Shown: positions 10,253-17,484 of the stretch, piece by piece
How the letters are laid out: each line of letters opens with the position of its first letter
Position numbering within the stretch: the first letter of the stretch is position 1
From: Nocardiopsis alba DSM 43377
Lineage (GTDB): Bacteria > Actinomycetota > Actinomycetes > Streptosporangiales > Streptosporangiaceae
Direction: 5' to 3'
Length of the DNA: 64,000 nucleotides
Assembly (NCBI RefSeq): GCF_000341225.1
Contig: NZ_ANAC01000001.1
Span: forward strand, 186,001-250,000
Made by a program: the position numbers and the translations under genes
The notes under the pieces: generated by a model
The model's input: the letters and a program-made list of their open reading frames with translations, nothing else
Databases searched by the model: none
Told to the model about the DNA's origin: nothing

Positions 10253-12919
10253 GTGCCGGACAGAGTGGGTGTACCGGATACCGGTGAAGGCGAGGTGGGT
10301 GGGGCGATGGTCGCGAGCGGGTCGGACACGACCGACGACCGTGAGGTCTCCGTCATCGGAGGCGACGCGGCCGGAACCTCAGGCGAGGGCGGGGCGGGTG
10401 GGAACTACACCCGGCGACAGCGGATCCTGAAGTGGATCGTCCTGTGGACCCTGTCCTCTCAGGCGCTGGTCTTCCCCGTCTGGGCCCTCTACGAGCTGTA
10501 CTTCCCCGGTCGTCTGACGCCGGGCACGCCGGTCACCGAGAGCGGCCCGGCCGTGGTGGCCCTCCTCCTCTGCCTCGTCATGACGGTGCTGGGATGGGCG
10601 ATGACCCGGCAGCGGTTGAACGGAAGACGGGAGGCCGACCCGCGCCTGTACTGGGGGCTGGTGGGGTCGCTCGTCCTGGTGTGCCTTCTGTTCCGGACGC
10701 CGCTGCACGTGATCGGTCTCGTCGCGAACGTTCTGTGCCTGCTCTCCTTCATGAGCACCTGGTCGCGGACCCGCTACGTGATCCCCCTGTGCCTCCTCCT
10801 GCTGGGCGGCCACACGCTCCTCTATGGGCCGTACGGCGAGTCATGGCCCTTTCTCATCTTCCTCTCCGTCGTGTTCCTCCTGATCGTCCTGGTGGCCTGG
10901 TTCGCCTGCCTGCCGGTCTTCTGGCTGTGGGACGCCACCAGGGAGGCGGTGGAGGGCGAGCGCGCCAGGGCCCGGTTGGCGGTGAACGAGGAGCGACTCC
11001 GGTTCGCGGAGGACATGCGCGGCCTGCTGGGTCACGAGCTGAGCGCGTTGGAGGTCGGGGCGCGCAGGGCGGAGACCCTGGTGGACACCGACCCCGAGGC
11101 CTCCAAGGAACGGATCGGGCGGGTGCACGAACTGGCCCGGAGCACGCTCCACCAGGTCCGCTCGGTGGTCCGCGGCTACCGCGACCTCGACCTGGGCACC
11201 GAGGTGCGCGCGGTCCGTTCGGTCCTGGAGGCGAACAACACCGTCACGACGGTCTCCGGGCTGGAGGGGCTGAACCCGCCCTCGGAGACGGCGGCGCTGG
11301 CGGCGTGGGTGGTACGCGAGGGCGGTACCAACGTGCTGCGGCACAGCGGGGCACGCCGGTGTCGGATCGACTTCTCGATGGCGGAATCGGCCGATGGCAC
11401 CTCCCACGAGCTGGTCGTGGAGATGGCCAACGACCACGCCGAGGGTGGGGAGGAGGACGAGACCGGATCGGCCGGTGGTCTCTCCGGGCTCGCCGATCGT
11501 GTCGAGCGCAACTCCGGCTCCCTGACGGCGGCGCGGACCCCCGACGGCGGCTTCCTGCTGAGAGCGGTCCTTCCTGTTCGGGAGGGCACACCTCCTCCGG
11601 GTGCCATGGCGGGCGGTCACTCCGTGGTGAGCGCGACCGAGCACCCCGCACGTGGCCTGGGCGGTGCTCCAGGGGTCGCCGCTTCGTCCGGCCCGGGTAT
11701 CACCGACGAGGGCGCTTCCCACAGATCCGAGGCCGTCGGTGAGACCTCGGAGGAGAGAGACGATCACCGGATCAGGATCGCCCGGCTCATCATCATGGTC
11801 CTGTTCGGGTTCAACGGTCTGGTCATGTGCTTCTGGGGTGTGCTCGACCTCGTCACCGCCCTGAACATGGGCTGGACCCTGTGGCCCTCGGCCGTGGGGA
11901 CGGTGGTCACGATGGTGAACTGCGTCATCCTCAACGTCCTGATCTGGGAACGGCTGAACGGGAACCGGGCCCCGACCCCGCCGCTCTACTGGACCTCCCT
12001 GGTTCTTCTCATCGCCACCGGGTTCCTGTTGCAGTCTCCGGAGACCGGCATGCTCACGGTCGGCACCTGGTGGGGGATCGGGCTCTTCCTCGCGCCACGG
12101 CGGACCAGCCTTCTGGTCTCCTTCGCCCTTCTGCTGACACCGCTGTTGTTCCTGCCCGGCTACGACTTCGGAACGGAGCTCAACGTCGGTCTGTACGCCC
12201 TGGTGTGGCTGATCGCCGTCCTCATCGCGCTGCTGTTCGCCGGCGGCACGGTCTCGACGATCTGGTTGTGGGACGTCAGTCTCGAAGCGGTGGCCGGGCA
12301 GCGTGCCCGGGCCCGGCTGGCGGTCACCGAGGAGCGGCTCCGGTTCGCCCGCGACATGCACGACCTGCTCGGGCACAGTCTCTCCGCGCTGTCGGTCAAG
12401 GCCCAGCTGGCGGGCAGACTCGTGGACCGGGCCCCGGAGCGCGCCGCCGCGGAGATGGCCGAGGTCCGGAGCCTGGCACGCGAGGCGCTCGGCCAGGTGC
12501 GGTCGGCGGTGAACGGCTATCGGGAGATCGACCTGGAACAGGAGATCTCCTCCGTCACCGCGGTCCTGGATTCCGGCGGGACCTCGACCACGATCACCGG
12601 CCTGGACGGGCTCGACGTACCGCCCCGGACCGCCGCGCTGGCGGCGTGGGTGGTGCGCGAGGGCGGTACCAACGTGCTGCGGCACAGCGACGCCGAGCAG
12701 TGCCAGATCACCTTCATCCCGGTGCGGGGCGAAGGCGCGAGCGCGGACACGCTGGTGCTGGAGATCCACAACGACCGGGCCCATGGGGCCGAGAAGGACA
12801 CGAACGGAGGCAACGGACTGACCGGGCTCAGAGAGCGCGTCGCCGCTCAGGGAGGCACGGTCTCCGGGAGTCCGACCGGCGAGGGCGGGTTCCTGCTCCG
12901 TGCGGTCCTGCCGCTGTGA
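10253..12919 (+). CDS. Tandem double histidine kinase (two DesK-like modules in one protein)
   Basis: An 888-residue protein with two complete copies of membrane segments + HisKA_3 + HATPase. Copy 1: helices about 63-220, dimerisation helix from 250, ATPase to about 440. Copy 2: helices about 510-675, dimerisation helix from 697, ATPase to the end; both end GGFLLRAVLP. Copy 2 has the normal motif RFARDMHDLLGHSLSAL with the phospho-acceptor His703. Copy 1 reads RFAEDMRGLLGHELSAL: Arg256 replaces that His. Both ATPase N-boxes (EGGTNVLRH) are intact and nearly identical in DNA over about 55 bases, which points to tandem duplication or gene conversion. No response regulator is adjacent. Start GTG 10253 follows GGAAGGGG; an in-frame ATG at 10307 is the alternative. 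Confidence 0.85.
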   Translation: MPDRVGVPDTGEGEVGGAMVASGSDTTDDREVSVIGGDAAGTSGEGGAGGNYTRRQRILKWIVLWTLSSQALVFPVWALYELYFPGRLTPGTPVTESGPAVVALLLCLVMTVLGWAMTRQRLNGRREADPRLYWGLVGSLVLVCLLFRTPLHVIGLVANVLCLLSFMSTWSRTRYVIPLCLLLLGGHTLLYGPYGESWPFLIFLSVVFLLIVLVAWFACLPVFWLWDATREAVEGERARARLAVNEERLRFAEDMRGLLGHELSALEVGARRAETLVDTDPEASKERIGRVHELARSTLHQVRSVVRGYRDLDLGTEVRAVRSVLEANNTVTTVSGLEGLNPPSETAALAAWVVREGGTNVLRHSGARRCRIDFSMAESADGTSHELVVEMANDHAEGGEEDETGSAGGLSGLADRVERNSGSLTAARTPDGGFLLRAVLPVREGTPPPGAMAGGHSVVSATEHPARGLGGAPGVAASSGPGITDEGASHRSEAVGETSEERDDHRIRIARLIIMVLFGFNGLVMCFWGVLDLVTALNMGWTLWPSAVGTVVTMVNCVILNVLIWERLNGNRAPTPPLYWTSLVLLIATGFLLQSPETGMLTVGTWWGIGLFLAPRRTSLLVSFALLLTPLLFLPGYDFGTELNVGLYALVWLIAVLIALLFAGGTVSTIWLWDVSLEAVAGQRARARLAVTEERLRFARDMHDLLGHSLSALSVKAQLAGRLVDRAPERAAAEMAEVRSLAREALGQVRSAVNGYREIDLEQEISSVTAVLDSGGTSTTITGLDGLDVPPRTAALAAWVVREGGTNVLRHSDAEQCQITFIPVRGEGASADTLVLEIHNDRAHGAEKDTNGGNGLTGLRERVAAQGGTVSGSPTGEGGFLLRAVLPL

Positions 12920-12928
12920 GACGCCCTG

Positions 12929-12961
12929 CCCCGTGCCGTCCTGGACCTGGACGGCACGGGG
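12929..12961. terminator. Bidirectional terminator, dual kinase / membrane protein
   Basis: A perfect 13-bp stem (12929-12941 with 12949-12961), 7-nt loop, between convergent genes. Confidence 0.85.
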
Positions 12962-12973
12962 GCTCGTGGGGGT

Positions 12974-13699
12974 TCAGAGGGTGGTGAGGGAGTCGAAGGC
13001 CGCGTCGATGTCGGCGGTGGCCTCGGCCCCGCCGTCGGTGTTGAGGCCGAGCACGAACGCGCCCTGGTCGCCCTCGAGCTCCACCACCAGGAAGCGGCCG
13101 TAGGCCTCCTCGTCGGACTCGGAATCGTCGCCCATGGTCGCTCCGAAGGCGGGGTGGCCGTTCACCTCCGTGGCTCCGGACGGTTCGACCCACAGGTCGC
13201 CGCCGTCGGTGGCCAGGTGGCCGACCATGCGGGTGGCCATGGAGACGGCGGTGGCCGCGAGGGGCTCCAGGGGGCCCAGCTCCTCGCCTCCGGTGACGAT
13301 GACGGCCCCCGGATCCTCCGGAGACCCGTACACCGTGTAGGAGGTGTACTCGGGCGGGACCTGGTCGTCTCCGAGCCGTGTCCACCCCTCTCCGGCGAGT
13401 GCGTAGGCCAGACCGGAGCGAGGGTCGGAGACGGTGTCCCCTCCGCCGGGACCCTCCGTGGTCTCGGGTTCCTCGGGGGCCTCTTCACCGGTGGGGGAGG
13501 GATCCGCCGCCGAGGGTTCCGCGTCGTCGTCGCCCAACAGGAGACGGCCGAGGCCGGCGGCGGTGATCAGCAGGAAGACCAACGTCACCAGGACCGCGAT
13601 GGTGAAGGTGATCCTGCGCGCGTTGTCGGGCTCCTCGTCGACGCGGTGCGGGCCGGGTTCTTCGCCGCGGTCGGGGACGGGGGTGTCGGGTTCGCGCAT
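12974..13699 (-). CDS. Membrane-anchored extracellular protein of unknown function
   Basis: A 241-residue protein with a short charged cytoplasmic N-terminus (residues 1-28), one transmembrane helix (about 29-53: ITFTIAVLVTLVFLLITAAGLG), an acidic Pro/Glu/Thr linker (55-88) and an extracellular domain of about 150 residues beginning SGLAYALAGEGWTRLG. That beginning resembles small sensor or lipoprotein-like domains found in many actinobacterial membrane proteins, but I do not recognise a named family. No cysteines in the outer domain. Single gene on the minus strand; the ATG has a weak AGGAGC upstream. Confidence 0.8.
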   Translation of the reverse strand: MREPDTPVPDRGEEPGPHRVDEEPDNARRITFTIAVLVTLVFLLITAAGLGRLLLGDDDAEPSAADPSPTGEEAPEEPETTEGPGGGDTVSDPRSGLAYALAGEGWTRLGDDQVPPEYTSYTVYGSPEDPGAVIVTGGEELGPLEPLAATAVSMATRMVGHLATDGGDLWVEPSGATEVNGHPAFGATMGDDSESDEEAYGRFLVVELEGDQGAFVLGLNTDGGAEATADIDAAFDSLTTL

Positions 13700-13845
13700 C
13701 TGTGCTCCTGAGGGGCGGCCTGCCGTGCTGCGGCTGGAGGGCTCAGAAGGGTCAGTACCCGGTGGAGGGGGTCGGCGCTCGGGAGAAGGGTGGCCGGATC
13801 AGGCCGAAACGGACCGAATCGGCATCGATCGACGCCGATTCGGTC

Positions 13846-14355
13846 TCACAGGCCTCGGGTCAGAACGTGGAGGAGCAACGGACCGCGCAGTCCGCCGGCG
13901 GGGCCGGGGATCACCCGGGGAAGCCCAGGGGCGGCAGGGGCCGGGAGGCGATCGAGGGGGCCCCTCGGAGAAGACCCCGACGGGGGCGGCGGCTCCTCGG
14001 AGCGGGGCGCGGGAGGCCGCGGCGGCGGGGCGTCCTGGGAGAACGGTCCGCGCATCGTCGGAGGTCGGTCGGGGTGGTCCGGGCCGGACCCTCGGGGTGT
14101 CTCGGGGTCCGGGTCCCGAGGAGCGGGGGCCTGGGGGCGTGGCCGGGGTTTCGGGGCTCGGGCGGACACGTGGACGGTCTCGCCCGTCTCCTCCGGAGCG
14201 GAGCCGGTACCGAGCCCGAGGACACGGTCGATCTCGACCAGACTGAGTCTGCGGTCGACGTCGGCCACCGCGATGAGCACCTCGGCGTACAGTTCGATCT
14301 CGTCGAGGGCGACATGGTCGTGAAGACGATCGCGTACCCCGAGTCCATGGTTCAC
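13846..14355 (-). CDS. Small protein with short helical domain and Pro-rich tail, unknown
   Basis: A 169-residue reading frame starting at GTG 14355, chosen because an excellent GGAGGTGA lies seven bases upstream. Residues 1-52 are a plausible folded, mostly helical unit (LDEIELYAEVLIAVADVDRR then LSLVEIDRVLGLG), resembling short actinobacterial proteins whose end reads S..EID.VLG. From residue 60 on the sequence is almost only Pro, Arg, Gly, Ser and Asp and may be disordered; parts of it look like non-coding GC-rich DNA read by chance, so the true function may reside in the first 55 residues. Function unknown. Confidence 0.5.
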   Translation of the reverse strand: MNHGLGVRDRLHDHVALDEIELYAEVLIAVADVDRRLSLVEIDRVLGLGTGSAPEETGETVHVSARAPKPRPRPQAPAPRDPDPETPRGSGPDHPDRPPTMRGPFSQDAPPPRPPAPRSEEPPPPSGSSPRGPLDRLPAPAAPGLPRVIPGPAGGLRGPLLLHVLTRGL

Positions 14356-14669
14356 GCGCGCTCACCTCCGACGACGGCGTCGCTGGACATCAGGGGCGCC
14401 GGCGGTCGGCCGGATGTCCCACGCCTTCGGGAAGGGGGCGGGCGCGACGGAACACCGCCCCCATAGGGCGCGAGCACTTCTCAGGCTACGACGCCGGAAC
14501 CCATCGCGCATGACTCGTGTGGGCCAGTGCCCGGACCACCCGGGCTAGTCACAGAGTGTCCGTTCCCTTCGGGGGAGATCGGGGTCGTCGACCGTGTGGC
14601 CCCTCACCCGAGAGGACCATACGGCCGATCGAGGCACCGGTCGGAGCGATGGGTTCCGGCTGCGCGGGG
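14356..14669. other. Intergenic region upstream of the small Pro-rich protein
   Basis: About 310 bp between two minus-strand genes. No convincing gene. It must hold the promoter of the downstream small gene (none obvious by eye) and the 3' end of the carbonic-anhydrase-like gene. Confidence 0.5.
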
Positions 14670-15233
14670 TCAGCGCCAGGTGACGTCCTGGTGCTGGACC
14701 GCGTAGCCGGCGTAGGCGGTCGGCGTGTGCTCCAGCACGAGACGGTCGTCGTCGTTCAGTTCCCGGACGACCTTGCCCGGGACCCCGGCCCACAGTGTGT
14801 TCGGGGGGACCACCTTGCCCGGTGCGACCAGGGAACCGGCGGCCACGAGCGCACCCTTGCCGACCCGGGCCCCGCCCAGGACGATCGCGCCGATGCCGAT
14901 GAGGGCGCCCTCCTCGACGATGGCGCCGTGCACCATCGCCTTGTGACCCAGGCTCACGTCGTCGTGGAGGATCGCGGGTTGTCCGGGGTCGGAGTGCAGT
15001 CCGCACTGGTCCTGGATGTTGACGCGGTCGCCGACCACGATGTCCTCGGTGTCGGCGCGCAACACGGAGCCGTACCAGACGCTGCTCCGCTCGCCCAGCC
15101 TGACCCGGCCGACCACGACCGCTCCCGGGGCGATCCAGGCGGTGGGATGGATCCGGGGTTCCCCGAAGGGCGCGCTTCCGATCCGTGGTCCGTCGACCCG
15201 TTCAAAGTCTCTTTCGTCAGGTGTGCCGGCCAT
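14670..15233 (-). CDS. Gamma-carbonic anhydrase family protein (left-handed beta-helix)
   Basis: A 187-residue protein of the gamma-class carbonic anhydrase / PaaY-YrdA family. Hexapeptide repeats run from about residue 28 to 165 (IHPTAWIAPGAVVVGRV, VWYGSVLRADTEDIVVGD, NIQDQCGLHSD, SLGHKAMVHGAIVEEGA, LIGIGAIVLGGARVG). The three zinc-ligand histidines are at the usual places: one in CGLHSD and two in SLGHKAMVHG. The family folds as a trimer with metal at subunit interfaces; many members have weak or no carbonic anhydrase activity, so the substrate is uncertain. GGAAGG precedes the ATG. Single gene. Confidence 0.9.
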   Translation of the reverse strand: MAGTPDERDFERVDGPRIGSAPFGEPRIHPTAWIAPGAVVVGRVRLGERSSVWYGSVLRADTEDIVVGDRVNIQDQCGLHSDPGQPAILHDDVSLGHKAMVHGAIVEEGALIGIGAIVLGGARVGKGALVAAGSLVAPGKVVPPNTLWAGVPGKVVRELNDDDRLVLEHTPTAYAGYAVQHQDVTWR

Positions 15234-15594
15234 GATGAGGTCCTTCCCGGAGTCGGCCCCGGGGCCGGGGCGAGGAAGTTGACCGCTCGGCCCCCGTATG
15301 GGGATGATCGCGCATACCTTAGTAAGAACGTGACCAGGGTCCGCATGGCGCCGTGGCCGTCAGGGCTCTTGACGCGGCGGCGCGGCGCGTGCCTACCTTG
15401 GTCGTCTGGACGGTGTCCACGGCGTTACGCTCCGCTCTCGGACGATGCCCCTCCATCGTGCCGGGCCGGGGCGTGGGACGGACACTCAGGGCATGAATCT
15501 CAAAAGAGACTCCCAGGGTGTTCTTGAACATGTATGGGGCAAATTCTCACCATCTGCGACGTGCAGTCAACGGTGTTAAGGACATGAAGAGCAC
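15234..15594. other. Divergent intergenic region, carbonic-anhydrase-like / DivIVA-like genes
   Basis: About 360 bp. No gene seen. Candidate promoter parts: on the plus strand TTGACG (15369-15374) followed by TACCTT with a long 19-bp spacer; on the minus strand TAAGGT (about 15315-15320) as a -10 for the carbonic-anhydrase-like gene. A near-perfect inverted repeat GAATCTC-AAAA-GAGACTC lies near 15493-15510. Confidence 0.4.
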
Positions 15595-16818
15595 ATGAGC
15601 AATATGTTGCCGGGCGGCGGACTGCAACAAGACAGGTTCCAAACAGTACGCAAGGGCGGATACGACAAGGCGCACGTCGACGACTACTGCGTGCGTGTGG
15701 ACAACCAGTTCAAGGACCTCCGCGAGCGTTTGCAGCGGATGGACGACGAGCTGGAGCAGTACAAGCGCGATCTCGCCATCGCCCGTGAGAAGGCCCAGGT
15801 CAAGCCGGAACACGAGCAGATCAGCGAACGCATGGCGGAGATCCTCAGGATCGCCGAGGAAGAGGCCAAGGAGCGTCGCTCCCGGGCCGAGTCCGAGGTG
15901 AAGGAGGCCCAGAAGAAGGCCGAGGACGAGGTCGCCAAGCAGCGCAAGGACGCCGAAGAGCACGCCGAGCGCATCATCACCTCCGCGCGCACCGAGGCCA
16001 CCGAGATGGTCACCGGCGCGAAGAAGGAGGCGGACCAGCTCCGTGACCAGGCTCAGAAGGAGGGCGAGCGTCGGCTGAGCGAGGCCGAGGCCCGCGCCAA
16101 GAAGATCCACGACACGGCCGACCGCCGTCTGGCCACGCTCACGGCCACGCACGCCGAGGCGTTGCGCCGGCTCAAGGACATGCACTCCACGCTGGCCGAC
16201 CTGCTCACCGCGGAGGAGAAGTCCGGTGCCCTGGAGGCGGGGCTGTCCCGCGAGGACCTGACGACCCCTCCGGCGGAGACCCCCGAGCCCAAGGCCGAGG
16301 AGAAGAAGCCCGCCCAGGGACGCCCGCAGGAGGGCAAGGCCCCCCAGGCCGCGAAGAAGCCCGAGGGCGAGCCGGAGAAGAAGGCCCCGAAGGCCGCCGC
16401 TCCGTCGTCCGAGGGTGAGAACGAGAACACGACCACGGCCCAGATGCCGCCGCTCCAGCCGGAGCCGGAGGAGGCGACCGTGCGGATCAGGCCGGAGCAG
16501 GTCGCCGAGCCCAAGAAGGAGGAGGGAAAGGGCGGAGACCCCAAGGCCGCCGCTCCCCGTCCTCCTCAGGGCGCCCGCTTCGCGGGTCCGGCCCCGGCGG
16601 ACGGGACGGGCGGACCTCAGCAGGCCCCCGGCGCGCCCCGGCCGCCCCAGGTCGCGGCGCCCCAGCAGCCGCAGAGCGGCCCCCAGCAGCCGCAGGGACA
16701 GGCGGCCGCCCCGACCGACGCGGGGGACCCGGGGGTCACCGGCGTCTACCGTCGTCCGGAGGGGCCTCAGCAGCCTCCGCTCGGGGACGAGGGCGTCCGG
16801 GTCGTCCGCAAGCCCTGA
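15595..16818 (+). CDS. DivIVA-domain coiled-coil cytoskeletal protein (FilP/Scy-like)
   Basis: A 407-residue protein. Residues 10-40 resemble the DivIVA N-terminal motif (FQTVRKGGYDKAHVDDYC), which in this family binds membranes or polar complexes. Residues about 45-215 are one long coiled coil rich in Lys, Glu, Arg and Ala. The C-terminal 190 residues are Pro/Gln/Lys/Glu rich and disordered. Such proteins (FilP, Scy, Wag31 relatives) form filaments that organise tip growth and branching in hyphal actinobacteria. The exact paralogue cannot be named from sequence alone. A GAAGAG stretch precedes the ATG. Followed by a terminator. Confidence 0.8.
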   Translation: MSNMLPGGGLQQDRFQTVRKGGYDKAHVDDYCVRVDNQFKDLRERLQRMDDELEQYKRDLAIAREKAQVKPEHEQISERMAEILRIAEEEAKERRSRAESEVKEAQKKAEDEVAKQRKDAEEHAERIITSARTEATEMVTGAKKEADQLRDQAQKEGERRLSEAEARAKKIHDTADRRLATLTATHAEALRRLKDMHSTLADLLTAEEKSGALEAGLSREDLTTPPAETPEPKAEEKKPAQGRPQEGKAPQAAKKPEGEPEKKAPKAAAPSSEGENENTTTAQMPPLQPEPEEATVRIRPEQVAEPKKEEGKGGDPKAAAPRPPQGARFAGPAPADGTGGPQQAPGAPRPPQVAAPQQPQSGPQQPQGQAAAPTDAGDPGVTGVYRRPEGPQQPPLGDEGVRVVRKP

Positions 16819-16854
16819 GGGACGCGGAGAACGCGTTCGAGCCGGTCACGGAAC

Positions 16855-16881
16855 GAGGGTGGGACCACTGGTCCCGCCCTC
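16855..16881 (+). terminator. Terminator after the DivIVA-like gene
   Basis: Stem GAGGG-T-GGGACCA pairing with TGGTCCC-G-CCCTC around a single C; twelve base pairs with one internal mismatch, 37 bp after the stop. Confidence 0.7.
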
Positions 16882-16950
16882 GGCGTTTTGTGGTCGGTTG
16901 TAGGGTGACGTCCGCCTTGTCGCAGGCTGTCGGCTACGATGCCGACAGCC

Positions 16951-17400
16951 ATGATTATCCGCGCGGCCATAAGGTCCGACCTCGGTGCGATCCTGCGACT
17001 CCTGCGCGAACTCGGTGACACCACCCACACGCGGAGCGCGCACGTTCGCATGTCCTCCGCAGCCGTACGCGCCTGGACGAGGATGGAGAACGACCCCGAC
17101 CGCACGGTCCTGGTCGCCGAGCGGCGCGGCCAGATCATCGGGACCCTGGACCTGCTGGTCGTGGCCAACCTGACCCATGACGCCCAACCCTGGGCGGTGG
17201 TCGACAACCTCGTGGTCGACCCCGAGACCCGTCTCCAGGGCATCGGACGCGCGCTCATGGAGGACGCCCTGGAGAGGGCGGCGCAGGCGGGGTGCTACAA
17301 GATCGAGTTGCTCTCCCACGAGAGCCGGCAGGGCGCGCATCGTTTCTACGCCGCTCTCGGGTTCGAGAACTCGGCCGAGGGCTTCCGCCGCTATCTCTGA
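16951..17400 (+). CDS. GNAT-family N-acetyltransferase
   Basis: A 149-residue acetyltransferase. The fold is visible: N-terminal strand MIIRAAIRSDLGAILRLL, central DPDRTVLVAERRGQIIGTLDL, acetyl-CoA loop VVDPETRLQGIGRALMEDAL and C-terminal ALGFENSAEGFRRYL. It would transfer an acetyl group from acetyl-CoA to an amine; substrate unknown. No ribosome site is visible; a TACGAT -10-like box 8-14 bp upstream suggests a leaderless mRNA. An ATG 12 bp earlier is possible. It converges with the MFS gene. Confidence 0.85.
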   Translation: MIIRAAIRSDLGAILRLLRELGDTTHTRSAHVRMSSAAVRAWTRMENDPDRTVLVAERRGQIIGTLDLLVVANLTHDAQPWAVVDNLVVDPETRLQGIGRALMEDALERAAQAGCYKIELLSHESRQGAHRFYAALGFENSAEGFRRYL

Positions 17401-17424
17401 CCGGTGAGGGCGTTCGCGCCGCCG

Positions 17425-17455
17425 GTACGGCGGCCCCGGGTCGGAGCCGCCGTAC
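17425..17455. terminator. Bidirectional terminator, GNAT / MFS genes
   Basis: A perfect 10-bp stem (17425-17434 with 17446-17455) with an 11-nt loop between convergent stops. Confidence 0.75.
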
Positions 17456-17484
17456 GGACGGAACCGGTCATGGGACGATCGGGC

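Noticed and set aside
13846..14355. Gas vesicle protein GvpA/GvpJ
   Set aside because: The string AVADVD resembles the gas vesicle core, but the order of segments and the S..EID.VLG ending fit a different small helical unit, and no other gas vesicle gene is nearby.
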